NCBI RefSeq assembly: GCF_001921205.1
Contig: NZ_MSIE01000018.1
Coordinates: 1 to 64,000, forward strand
Origin: Actinophytocola xanthii
GTDB taxonomy: Bacteria; Actinomycetota; Actinomycetes; Mycobacteriales; Pseudonocardiaceae
Direction: 5' to 3'
DNA: 64,000 bases
How positions within the stretch are numbered: the first letter of the stretch is position 1; each line of letters opens with the position of its first letter. The notes below the pieces were generated by a model. It ran no database searches. It was not told the DNA's origin and was given only the letters and a program-made list of their open reading frames with translations. Shown here one piece after another: positions 40,965 through 49,184 of this stretch. The translations under genes were made by a program, and so were the position numbers.

Positions 40965-42536
40965 ATGGCTGCATCCGAGTCCGCAACCGACAGTGCCGCG
41001 AGCGTCGATCGGGACGGTGTTCTCGTCGCCGGCGACCAGCAGGCGGTCATCGACGTGTCGTTCGGGGGCCAGTGGGTCTGGTCCTTCCATGCCGGTCGCG
41101 ACACCAGGCCGGAGGCGGGACGGGCTCGCGCGCCCTGGCCGGTGAACCTGCGGCCCTTCCTGCGTGGCACCGGGCACGTGACCGTCCGGGAGCGGTTCGG
41201 CGACCGCGTGCTGTTCGACGGCGAGTACGCCTTCGACGGCAGCGACCACCGGGTGGCGGTGGTGGACGGGCAGGGACGGCCGCTGATCGTGGACAAGGCC
41301 GGCGACCTGCAGTGCGGCTTCTCCGAACGCGGTGAGCCGACCGTCCAGGCGTTGCTCGACGCCATCGAGGACGTGCTCGGCCGGCTACGTGACGAGGGCG
41401 GTGTGGACGCCTTCCTGGCCTTCGGCGCGCTGCTCGGCGCGGTCCGGGACGGGAGGTTCATCCCGCACGACTCCGATGCCGACGTCGCGTACCTGAGCCG
41501 GCACACGAGCCCGGTCGACGTCGCCCGCGAGTCCTACGAGCTCGAGCGGGTGATGATCCGCGCCGGCTACTGGACCTGGCGGTTCTCCTCGGCCGACTTC
41601 AAGGTGATCGTGCCGGACCCCGAAGGCGGGCGGGCGATCGACGTCTTCGCCGGCTTCGTCGTCGAGGGCACCTTCTACCTGATGCCCGAGGTGCACGCGC
41701 CGAACTTCGACACCGCCGTGATCCTGCCGCTCGGTGAGGTCGAGCTGGAAGGCCGGCGGATCACCGCGCCGGCCGATCCCGAGGCGCTGCTCGAGATCAC
41801 CTACGGCCCACACTGGCGAATTCCGGACCCGTCGTTCAAGTTCGAGACGCCGCACCCGGTGCGCCGCCGCCTGGACGGCTGGACCCGCGGCAACAACACC
41901 GCTCGCGGGCACTGGTGGCCGTTCTACTTCGGACGCTCGAGCTCGACAGTCTCCGAGCGGCCGTCGCCGTTCGCGGAATGGGTGCACCTCCGCGAGTCTG
42001 CCGATGTGTCTATAGTGGACATTGGCTCGGGTACTGGGCGGGACTCGCTGTGGTTCGCCAGGCAGGGACACGAGGTACTGGGGCTGGACTACATCCCGGC
42101 GGCGACCGACCGAGCTGGCAAAGTCGCGGCGGCGGAGGGTATCCCGGCGCGGTTCAAGACCCTCAACCTGTACGACCTGCGGCAGGTGCTCGGTATGGGC
42201 GGGGAGCTGGCGCACCGGTCGGAACCACCGGTCCTCTACGGGCGGTTCCTGATCCACGCGCTCGAGGACGTCGGCAGACACAATCTCTGGCGCATCGCGG
42301 GTATGTGCCTGCGCCGCGGCGGTCGGTTCTACGTCGAGTTCCGCACCGGTCTCGACGCGGGCGTGGAGAAGGAGTTCGGCGAGCACTTCCGCAAGTACCT
42401 CGACCCGGAGGTCGTGGTCGCGGAGATCGAGGCGCGCGGCGGACAGATCGAGCACCGCGAGGCCGGCTACGGTCTCGCGGTCTACAAGAACGAGGACCCA
42501 CACGTATGCAGGCTGGTGGCCACATGGAAACGGTGA
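40965..42536 (+). CDS. LicD-like nucleotidyltransferase fused to class I methyltransferase
   Basis: The protein is 523 residues. After an N-terminal beta-rich segment (~1-120), residues ~135-300 carry the LicD pattern: FGALLGAVRDGRFIPHDSDA, with the metal-binding aspartates. Residues ~340-515 are a SAM-dependent methyltransferase with motif I VDIGSGTGRDSLWFARQG. LicD proteins transfer phosphocholine-like groups to teichoic acids or glycans; the fused methyltransferase could methylate the same glycan or its substituent. The pair with the coiled-coil protein downstream suggests a cell-surface glycan role. The order of action and the substrate are inferred. Confidence 0.83.
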   Translation: MAASESATDSAASVDRDGVLVAGDQQAVIDVSFGGQWVWSFHAGRDTRPEAGRARAPWPVNLRPFLRGTGHVTVRERFGDRVLFDGEYAFDGSDHRVAVVDGQGRPLIVDKAGDLQCGFSERGEPTVQALLDAIEDVLGRLRDEGGVDAFLAFGALLGAVRDGRFIPHDSDADVAYLSRHTSPVDVARESYELERVMIRAGYWTWRFSSADFKVIVPDPEGGRAIDVFAGFVVEGTFYLMPEVHAPNFDTAVILPLGEVELEGRRITAPADPEALLEITYGPHWRIPDPSFKFETPHPVRRRLDGWTRGNNTARGHWWPFYFGRSSSTVSERPSPFAEWVHLRESADVSIVDIGSGTGRDSLWFARQGHEVLGLDYIPAATDRAGKVAAAEGIPARFKTLNLYDLRQVLGMGGELAHRSEPPVLYGRFLIHALEDVGRHNLWRIAGMCLRRGGRFYVEFRTGLDAGVEKEFGEHFRKYLDPEVVVAEIEARGGQIEHREAGYGLAVYKNEDPHVCRLVATWKR

Positions 42537-42787
42537 AGACGAAGCTGCGCACCGGCAGCCGCGAGGTCGTCAGGCGGCTGGCCAGGGTCAGCGGCGTGGA
42601 CGACGAGCTGCGCCGGCTCCGTGACCGGGTCGCCGAGCTCGAGCGTGAGGTGCAGGAGAGCCGCCGCCTGCACCAGCGGCTCGCCGAGCTCACCGACGTG
42701 GTGACCGAGGTTCTCGTCCCGGCGGCCGACCGCGAGGACGAGAAGATCCGCGCGATCCTGGCGACCTACAACCGCGAGTCGTTCTAG
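42524..42787 (+). CDS. Coiled-coil protein (DUF6752-like)
   Basis: The 87-residue product is a basic N-terminal stretch followed by a long heptad coiled coil (ELRRLRDRVAELEREVQESR) and a short helical end. It overlaps the LicD-methyltransferase gene in another frame by 13 bp, so the two are coupled. ATG 42506 is an alternative start. Small coiled coils of this type accompany glycan-modification genes in actinomycetes. A scaffold for the fusion enzyme is plausible. Confidence 0.7.
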   Translation: METVKTKLRTGSREVVRRLARVSGVDDELRRLRDRVAELEREVQESRRLHQRLAELTDVVTEVLVPAADREDEKIRAILATYNRESF

Positions 42788-42799
42788 GACCTAGCCGCC

Positions 42800-43504
42800 T
42801 CAGCTGCCGTTCCGCAGGTCGTGCAGGCGCTCGCCGGTGAACTGGATGTCGTCGAAGGTGACGGCGCAGCCATCGCCGGTCGGCGACTGGGCTTCGAAGC
42901 CGATCGAGGCGGGCGTGGTCGTGGCGTCGATGGTGAAACAGCGGATCATCCGCCAGGTCCTGCCGTCGAGGGAGGCGTGGTAGGCGAAGACGCGGTCGAT
43001 CCGGGAGACCCGCAGCCACACCGTCCGGCCGTCGACCACGAAGGCGTTGGCGTCGTCCGCGACCCCGCGGGCGACGACGGAGACGATCATAGGTTCGCCG
43101 TCCGGGGAGTACTCGAAGCAGAGTTTGCCCCAGTGTCGCTCATCGATCCACAGGAGCAGCACGCCAGCGTCGAAAGTGGACTGGAAGTCGACGGTGACGC
43201 GGGCGCTGAACTGGAAGTCGCCGTCCGGGGGGACGCCGAGAAGGGTCGCGGCGTTGAGCATCGACTCCGCGTTGAGCTGGGAGTCCGCGCCGGGGTCGAT
43301 GAAGATGTCGCTCCGGGCGGTCGCGGTGACGGCCACCGTGGCGGTGTCCTCGTCGATGGTCCACGCCCCGCCGGGCGACGGCGTGAGGGTGAAGGGCAGC
43401 CCCGGCACGGTGCGGGCGATGGTCACGGCGTTTCCCTCCTGACAGGGTCCGCTGTCCGCCCAAAGCTCGGCGTCGAGCGCTCCGCCCACCGTAGCGGTGC
43501 TCAC
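42800..43504 (-). CDS. DUF1349 (concanavalin-like) protein
   Basis: The 234-residue protein starts at GTG 43504, overlapping the carbonic-anhydrase stop (GTGA). It is an all-beta jelly-roll protein with DUF1349 features: DIFIDPGADSQLNAESMLNA, FDAGVLLLWIDERHWGKLCF and RVFAYHASLDGRTWRMIRCF. Proteins of this family may bind carbohydrates; no enzyme activity is established. No signal peptide is seen, so it is probably cytoplasmic. Confidence 0.83.
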   Translation of the reverse strand: MSTATVGGALDAELWADSGPCQEGNAVTIARTVPGLPFTLTPSPGGAWTIDEDTATVAVTATARSDIFIDPGADSQLNAESMLNAATLLGVPPDGDFQFSARVTVDFQSTFDAGVLLLWIDERHWGKLCFEYSPDGEPMIVSVVARGVADDANAFVVDGRTVWLRVSRIDRVFAYHASLDGRTWRMIRCFTIDATTTPASIGFEAQSPTGDGCAVTFDDIQFTGERLHDLRNGS

Positions 43505-43989
43505 TCCACCTCGGTGAGTCGTCCGGTCGCCACGTCGAAGACGAAGCCGCGGATCGAGTCCTTCCTGGGGATGAACGGGCTGGTACGGATCCGGGCGATG
43601 GACTGCCGGACGTCGGTCTCCAGGTCCGCGAACGCCTCGGCCGCCCAGGTCGGCTTCACCCCGACCTCGTCCTGGATCGCCTGCCTGAACTGGTCGTCGG
43701 TGAAGGTGAGCATGCCGCAGTCGGTGTGGTGGATGAGGATGATCTCCTCGGTGCCGAGCAGGCGCTGGCTGATCGTGAGCGACCGGATCTCGTCCTCGGT
43801 GACCACGCCCCCGGCGTTGCGGATGACGTGGGCGTCCCCCTCCTGGAGCCCGAGCACCCCGTAGACGTTGATCCGGGCGTCCATGCACGCCACGACGGCG
43901 ACGTGCTTGGCGGGTGGGAGCGGCAGCGGGCCGGTGAAGCGTTCGGCGTAGGCGGCGTTGTTGGCGAGCAGCTCGTCGGTGACAGACAT
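43501..43989 (-). CDS. Beta-class carbonic anhydrase
   Basis: The 162-residue enzyme carries the beta-class zinc ligands Cys35 in CMDAR, His88 and Cys91 in HHTDCG, and the Asp37-Arg39 dyad. It interconverts CO2 and bicarbonate in the cytoplasm. ATG 43989 follows TGAGG. It is co-translated with the DUF1349 gene downstream, an unexplained but tight link. Confidence 0.94.
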   Translation of the reverse strand: MSVTDELLANNAAYAERFTGPLPLPPAKHVAVVACMDARINVYGVLGLQEGDAHVIRNAGGVVTEDEIRSLTISQRLLGTEEIILIHHTDCGMLTFTDDQFRQAIQDEVGVKPTWAAEAFADLETDVRQSIARIRTSPFIPRKDSIRGFVFDVATGRLTEVE

Positions 43990-44203
43990 GCCTCAAGTCG
44001 AGCCCTGACCGACCTCTTGCGCAATCAGCGTCCAGATCGTGGACACCGGCCCACGCCGTCCCGGTGTTCCCGGTCGGGCAGGGACCGGAGACCCGTGACC
44101 GTGGGACGACGCTGGCTCGACACTGAGGAAAGTCGAAATTTCTTCGCATCGCTGGGTCGGCACCCCGCGCGCCGGACGAGCGTCGGATCAGGGAGTGAAC
44201 CAG

Positions 44204-45463
44204 ATGCACACGAGCGAGAGTCGAAAAACCGCCGTTCTGCGGTTCTCTCCACTGCTGCTCATCCCGCTGGCCGTCGGCCTGGCGGTGGTCGCCCGGCTGT
44301 GGATCGCGGCCGGGCGGTGGACGATGATCGACCTGAAGATCTTCCAGTACTCCGGCCTGGCCACCTGGACCGGCGCCGACCCATACCACCTTGGCATGGA
44401 GGGCGTCCAGTACAGCATGACCTACCCGCCGTTCGCCGGTGTCCTTCTCGGACCACTGGCACCGTTGCCGGAGGAGGTGGCGCGGATCCTCTGGCTCACC
44501 GGGATCTTCCTGGCCCTACAGGCGACGGTCTGGCTGGTGGCCCGCCGGCTCGGCGTGGCGCCCGGCACGAGGCTGCTGCTGGTCGTCGCTGCCGCGTCGG
44601 CGGCGCTGTTGCTGTTCGACCCCGTCTGGAGTGAGCTGTTCGCCGGCCAGGTCAACACGTTCCTGATGCTGGTGATCCTCGCGGACCTGTGCCGGCGGTC
44701 GGGGTCGCGGTGGCGAGGGGTGGGGATCGGCCTGGCGACCGGGTTCAAGCTCATCCCGGGCCTGTTCATCGTCTACTTCGCCGTCACCAGGCAGTTCCGG
44801 GAGATGTGGACCGCCCTCGCCGCCTTCGCCGCGACCGTGGCGGTCGGGTTCGTCGCGATGCCCGGGCACGCCTGGTCGTACTGGACGGAGTACGTGTGGC
44901 AGACCGACCGCATGATGTGGTTCTTCGGCACGCCCCGCAACCAGAGCCTGCGCGCCACCCTCGAGCGCTTCGGTCTGGGCGCGGGGGTCTGGCTGGTGGT
45001 CGCCGCGGTGGTGCTGGTCCTCGGCATGCTCCTGTGCGTGCGCCTGTACCGGCGGGGCTGGGAGCTGGAGTCCGGGCTGGCGTGCGCACTGCTGATGCTG
45101 CTGGTGTCGCCGGTCTCCTGGGTCGAGTACTGGGTGTGGCTGGTGCCGGTGCTGACCCTGGCCGCCGTGTACGCCGTGCGGAGCCGGGCCTGGCCCTGGG
45201 CGGCCGTGTGGGTGGTGATCGCGGCGGCCGGCGTGGTCGCCCCCTACACGTGGCTCGACTTCAACGCCCTACCGGACGACCTGCTGTCCCACCTGCAGGC
45301 CGACACGTTGGTGCTGCTCGGTGTCGGCCTGCTGGCCGCCGCGGCGGCGCTGGGTACCCGGCCGCCGACCGCCGCGACGGCGTCGTGCGCTCCGGCTAGA
45401 CCTTGGCCAGCGCGCGACCGAGGTCCTCGACCAGGTCGTCGGAGTGCTCGATCCCGCAGCTGA
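44204..45463 (+). CDS. GT87-type membrane glycosyltransferase (DUF2029, mannosyltransferase-like)
   Basis: The product is ~419 residues with about ten membrane helices. The early YSGLATWTGADPYHLGMEG loop carries polyprenol-phosphate-sugar transferase features, with acidic catalytic residues preceding it (TMIDLKIFQY). GT87 enzymes such as PimE transfer mannose from polyprenyl-phosphate-mannose to lipoglycans on the outer membrane face. ATG 44204 has GGGAG eight bases upstream. The last ~25 residues are Arg/Pro-rich and lie antisense to the 3' end of the PLP-enzyme gene (68-bp convergent overlap). Confidence 0.82.
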   Translation: MHTSESRKTAVLRFSPLLLIPLAVGLAVVARLWIAAGRWTMIDLKIFQYSGLATWTGADPYHLGMEGVQYSMTYPPFAGVLLGPLAPLPEEVARILWLTGIFLALQATVWLVARRLGVAPGTRLLLVVAAASAALLLFDPVWSELFAGQVNTFLMLVILADLCRRSGSRWRGVGIGLATGFKLIPGLFIVYFAVTRQFREMWTALAAFAATVAVGFVAMPGHAWSYWTEYVWQTDRMMWFFGTPRNQSLRATLERFGLGAGVWLVVAAVVLVLGMLLCVRLYRRGWELESGLACALLMLLVSPVSWVEYWVWLVPVLTLAAVYAVRSRAWPWAAVWVVIAAAGVVAPYTWLDFNALPDDLLSHLQADTLVLLGVGLLAAAAALGTRPPTAATASCAPARPWPARDRGPRPGRRSARSRS

Positions 45464-46553
45464 AGCGGACCAGGTCGTCGTGGACACCCGCCCGCTCGCG
45501 GTCCGCCGGGCTCATGCCCGCGTGCGAGGTCAACGACGGGCGGGTGACCAGCGACTCGATGCCGCCCAGCGACGGGGCGACTGCGGGCAGGCTGAGCGCC
45601 TCGAGGAACGCCTCGGTCGCGTCCACGCCGCCGCGGAGGCGGAAGCTCAGCATGCCGCCGAACCCGGACAGCAGGCGGCTGGCATGGGCGTGGTCGGGGT
45701 GATCGGGCAGGCCGGGGTAGTTCACCGCCAAGACCGCCTCGTGCCCGGTCAGGAACTCGGCAAGGGCCTGGGCGTTCGCGTTCTGCGCCCGGACCCGCAG
45801 GGCGAGCGTCTTCAGGCCCCTGGCCAGCAGATACCCGGCGTGCGGGTCGAGGCTGCCACCGTAGAGGTTGAGCGTGCGCCGGACGCGGTCGACGAGCTCG
45901 GCCGAGCCGGCGACCGATCCGGCCACCAGGTCCGAGTGGCCGTTGAGGTACTTCGTCGCGCTGTGGAACACCAGGTCGAAACCCGCCTCGACCGGGCGGA
46001 AGTTGACCGGGCTGGCGAAGGTGTTGTCGATCACGCTGACCAGGCCCTCGGCCTTGGCGAAGGTCACCACCTCGGCCAGCTCGCCGACCCGCATCAGGGG
46101 GTTGGTGATCGTCTCGACAAGGAACGCCCTGGTGTTCGGCTGCCTGGCCGCTGCCCAGCTCGAGGGGTCGTGCGGGTCGACGAACGTGTAGCTCCAGCCG
46201 AGCCGTTGCGCGTGCTGGGTGAGCAGGTTGTGCGTCCCGCCGTAGAGCACGTCACCGACCAGCAGGTGGTCCCCGGCACCGAGCAGCGCGTGCAGGATGG
46301 TCGTGATCGCCGCCATCCCGGACGACGTCGCGAGCGCGGCCTCCGCGCCCTCCAGGGCGGCCAACTTGTCGTGCAGATAGGACTGCGACGGGGTCGAGTT
46401 GAGCCGCAGGTACTTGATGTCGTGGTAGCTCTCGCCGGGCTCGGAGCGGTAGACGGTTCCCTGGAAGATCGGGAACACCACCGAGCCCTCGGGCCCGGGG
46501 GTCCGCTCCCCGGCGTGGACGGCGAGCGTCTCGATCCGTGCGTCGTCGTGCAC
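45396..46553 (-). CDS. Cys/Met metabolism PLP-dependent enzyme (cystathionine gamma-synthase/lyase family)
   Basis: This 385-residue protein has family features ETLAVHAGE, ATSSGMAAI, DNTFASPVNFRP and the PLP-lysine motif HSATKYLNGH. The C-terminal SLGGIESLVTRPSLTSHAGM is typical of trans-sulfuration enzymes. The GTG at 46553 has GAGGAGG upstream and is better placed than the far start at 46604. It could be a synthase or a lyase (cystathionine/methionine gamma-lyase); residues alone do not decide. It converges with and overlaps the GT87 gene. Confidence 0.88.
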   Translation of the reverse strand: MHDDARIETLAVHAGERTPGPEGSVVFPIFQGTVYRSEPGESYHDIKYLRLNSTPSQSYLHDKLAALEGAEAALATSSGMAAITTILHALLGAGDHLLVGDVLYGGTHNLLTQHAQRLGWSYTFVDPHDPSSWAAARQPNTRAFLVETITNPLMRVGELAEVVTFAKAEGLVSVIDNTFASPVNFRPVEAGFDLVFHSATKYLNGHSDLVAGSVAGSAELVDRVRRTLNLYGGSLDPHAGYLLARGLKTLALRVRAQNANAQALAEFLTGHEAVLAVNYPGLPDHPDHAHASRLLSGFGGMLSFRLRGGVDATEAFLEALSLPAVAPSLGGIESLVTRPSLTSHAGMSPADRERAGVHDDLVRFSCGIEHSDDLVEDLGRALAKV

Positions 46554-46630
46554 GAAGACCTCCTCAAGCAGTACGTCAGCCCAGCGTACGTGGGGTGCTG
46601 ACACCTGTCTGACGGGTTGTGGCCCGAGGC

Positions 46631-46649
46631 GGTCGAGCGTTGCTCGACC
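46631..46649. promoter_or_regulatory. Perfect hairpin upstream of the E1-alpha operon
   Basis: GGTCGAGC (46631-46638) and GCTCGACC (46642-46649) form an 8-bp dyad with a 3-base loop in the ~180-bp region between the divergent PLP-enzyme and E1-alpha genes. It may be an operator or a 5'-leader hairpin. Confidence 0.4.
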
Positions 46650-46733
46650 TTCGAGGGGAACTTGCGCAAATCGCCCTAGCCTCGAATTCGGGCTTCACCA
46701 CGACCGCCGGAAATTCGGGAAAGGAACCGTCCC

Positions 46734-47711
46734 ATGGCGACAGAATCCGCCGGGTCACTCGGCCGCGAGGAACTGATCGAAGCGTACCGGGTGATGCGGA
46801 CCATTCGCGCTTTCGAGGAGCGGGTTCACACCGAGTTCGCGAGCGGCGAGCTGCCCGGCGCGGTGCACCTCTACGCCGGCCAGGAGGCCGTCGCCGCCGG
46901 GGTCTGCGGCGCGCTCGTCGAGGGCGACTACATCGCCAGCACCCACCGCGGCCACGGGCACGCGATCGCGAAGGGCTGTGACATCGGCGCGATGATGCGG
47001 GAGCTGTACGGCAAGGCGGGTGGCTCCTGCAACGGCAAGGGCGGCTCGATGCACATCGCCGACTTCGAGCGCGGCATGCTCGGTGCCAACGGTGTCGCGG
47101 CCGGTGGAGCCCCGCTGGCCTGCGGCTCGGCGCTGTCGGCGAAGGTGCTCGGCAAGTCGCACGTCTCGGTGGCCTTCGTCGGTGACGGTGCCGCCAACCA
47201 GGGCTCCTTCTCCGAGAGCCTGAACCTGGCCACGGTCTGGCAGCTCCCGGTCGTCTTCGTGGTCGAGGACAACTTCTACGCGCAGGCCACCGGTACCCGC
47301 TACCACCTGCGTGGCCTGGACGTCGCCCGTCGGGCCGAGGCCTTCGGCATGCCGGCGGTCACTGTGGACGGTACCGACTACTTCGCGGTCCGTGACGCCG
47401 CGGCGACCGCCGTCGAGCGTGCGCGCAGTGGCGGTGGCCCCTCGCTGGTCGAGTGCAAGGCCGGCCGGTTCTTCGGCCACATGGAGGGCTTCGACCAGCA
47501 GGGCTACCGCGGCGCCGGCGAGGTCGACCGCCTGCGTGCGGAGCAGGACTGCCTGGTGAAGTTCGTCACGGCCGCCGGCCTGTCCACGTCGGAGACCGCA
47601 GACGTCGACGTGACCGTCGACGCCGCGGTCGAGGTGGCCGTTGCCGAGGCGAAGGCCGCTCCCTCGCCCGAGCTCACCGAGCTCCTCACCGACGTCTACG
47701 TGTCCTACTGA
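46734..47711 (+). CDS. Thiamine-diphosphate-dependent dehydrogenase E1 alpha subunit
   Basis: This 325-residue protein has the TPP motif VGDGAANQGSF with the EDN magnesium-binding end (VFVVEDNFYAQ) and the E1-alpha opening AYRVMRTIRAFEERVH. It most resembles alpha subunits of acetoin/pyruvate-type dehydrogenases. ATG 46734 follows AAGGAA. The beta-subunit gene follows 25 bp later, but no E2 or E3 gene exists nearby. The pair may therefore act alone as a TPP acyl-transfer enzyme, as known for E1-like pairs in some sugar-branching antibiotic pathways. It is the first gene of the right-hand biosynthetic cluster. Confidence 0.92.
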   Translation: MATESAGSLGREELIEAYRVMRTIRAFEERVHTEFASGELPGAVHLYAGQEAVAAGVCGALVEGDYIASTHRGHGHAIAKGCDIGAMMRELYGKAGGSCNGKGGSMHIADFERGMLGANGVAAGGAPLACGSALSAKVLGKSHVSVAFVGDGAANQGSFSESLNLATVWQLPVVFVVEDNFYAQATGTRYHLRGLDVARRAEAFGMPAVTVDGTDYFAVRDAAATAVERARSGGGPSLVECKAGRFFGHMEGFDQQGYRGAGEVDRLRAEQDCLVKFVTAAGLSTSETADVDVTVDAAVEVAVAEAKAAPSPELTELLTDVYVSY

Positions 47712-47736
47712 GACCCACCCAGGAGAGAGAGCAGAG

Positions 47737-48765
47737 ATGACTCAGCCGCAACGAGTGCTGTCCTACCTGGAGGCACTGAACGAGGCGCTCGCGCAGGAGA
47801 TGGCGGCCGACCCCTCGGTCGTGGTGTTCGGTGAGGACAACATCGGTGGGACCGGTTGCGACGGCACGCTCGGCCACGCCTGGGGGCCGACCCGCGGCCT
47901 GCACAACCAGTTCCCGGACAAGGTGTTCGACGCCCCGATCACTGAGGCCGCGTTCGTCGGCGCGGCCGTGGGTGCCGCCGCGACCGGCCTGCGTCCGGTC
48001 GCCGACCTGCTCTTCGTCGACTTCGCCGGGGTCTGCTTCGACCAGATCCTCAACCAGGCGGCCAAGCTGCGCTACATGGTCGGCGGCAAGGCGAAGGTCC
48101 CGATGGTGCTGCGGGCCATGTGGGGCACGGGAATGCGCCGCGGTGCGCAGCACTCCCAGGCGCTTTACTCGATGTTCACCCACATCCCCGGCCTGAAGGT
48201 GGTCGCGCCGTCCAACCCCGTGGACGCCAAGGGCCTGATGGCATCGGCCATCCAGGACGACGACCCCGTGATCTTCTTCGAGCACAAGCTGCTCTACTTC
48301 GGCAGCCGCGGCGTCGTGCCCGAGGAGCGCTACACGATCCCGCTCGGCGAGGCGAAGGTCGTCCGGGAGGGCGGCGATGTCACGATCGTCGCGATCGGAC
48401 GGATGGTCAACGAGGCGCTGGCCGCCGCCGAGCAGTTGGCCGCGGACGGTGTCGAGGCCGAGGTCATCGACCCGCGCACGCTCTCGCCGTTCGACTTCGA
48501 CGCGGTCTACACGAGCGTGGAGAAGACCAGCCGGCTCGTGGTGGTCGACGAGTCCAACCCCCGCTGCTCGATCGCCACCGACATCGCCGGGAACGTCGCG
48601 GAGAACCGGTTCTCCGCGTTGTCCTCCGCCGTGCGGACGGTCACCTCCCCGCACGCGCCGGTGCCGTTCAGCCCGGCGCTCGAGGACGCCTTCCCGCCCA
48701 ACGCCGGCAAGATCGTCGACGCGGTGCGCTCCACCCTCGCCGCCTCCCTGTCGAAAGCGTCCTGA
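47737..48765 (+). CDS. Thiamine-diphosphate-dependent dehydrogenase E1 beta subunit
   Basis: The 342-residue partner of the E1-alpha gene starts at ATG 47737 after AGGAGAGAG. It has the E1-beta pattern: LNEALAQEMAADPSVVVFGE, FDAPITEAAFVGAAVGAA, and the C-terminal transketolase domain with AIGRMVNEALAAAE and RTLSPFDFDAV. Alpha and beta form an alpha2beta2 enzyme that decarboxylates a 2-oxo acid or acetoin. The E2 partner is absent in the window. Confidence 0.92.
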   Translation: MTQPQRVLSYLEALNEALAQEMAADPSVVVFGEDNIGGTGCDGTLGHAWGPTRGLHNQFPDKVFDAPITEAAFVGAAVGAAATGLRPVADLLFVDFAGVCFDQILNQAAKLRYMVGGKAKVPMVLRAMWGTGMRRGAQHSQALYSMFTHIPGLKVVAPSNPVDAKGLMASAIQDDDPVIFFEHKLLYFGSRGVVPEERYTIPLGEAKVVREGGDVTIVAIGRMVNEALAAAEQLAADGVEAEVIDPRTLSPFDFDAVYTSVEKTSRLVVVDESNPRCSIATDIAGNVAENRFSALSSAVRTVTSPHAPVPFSPALEDAFPPNAGKIVDAVRSTLAASLSKAS

Positions 48766-48788
48766 CCCCTCAGTAAGGAGACGAACAC

Positions 48789-49184
48789 ATGTCCGACCAC
48801 CCGAACGTCCAGCTGATGGAGAAGGTGTACGCGTCCTTCGGCGCCGGCGACGTCGAGACCGCGGGGACCTACTGGCACGAGGACTCCGTGCACCACTACC
48901 CGGGTCGCAACCCGCTCTCCGGTGAGCACGTGGGTATCAAGGACTCCACCGCTTTCGCCAACAAGATGTGGGAGCTGACCAACGGCAACCTCCACATGGA
49001 GGTCAAGGAGATCGGCGCGAGCGACAACCACGCCTTCGCCATCCTGCACACCCGCTACGAGCGCAAGGGTCTCGTGCTGGAGATGCCGTTCATCAACGTG
49101 GCCAGGATCGTCGACGGGAAGATCAAGGAGTTCTGGACCTACCCGAACGACGTCTACGCCGTCGACGAGTTCTGGAACGCGTGA
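48789..49184 (+). CDS. SnoaL-like (NTF2-fold) protein
   Basis: The 131-residue NTF2-fold protein has SnoaL-like features VYASFGAGDVETAGTYWHED, EHVGIKDSTAFANKMWEL and a C-terminal VDGKIKEFWTYPND. In aromatic polyketide pathways such proteins are cyclases, hydroxylases or lyases. ATG 48789 follows AAGGAG. It is coupled by GTGA overlap to the FAD monooxygenase gene, so the two probably act on the same intermediate. Confidence 0.87.
   Translation: MSDHPNVQLMEKVYASFGAGDVETAGTYWHEDSVHHYPGRNPLSGEHVGIKDSTAFANKMWELTNGNLHMEVKEIGASDNHAFAILHTRYERKGLVLEMPFINVARIVDGKIKEFWTYPNDVYAVDEFWNA

Noticed and set aside
44017-46669. TTGCGCAA palindrome upstream of both the carbonic anhydrase and E1-alpha genes
   Set aside because: An 8-bp palindrome recurring twice in GC-rich DNA is not significant, and the contexts differ.
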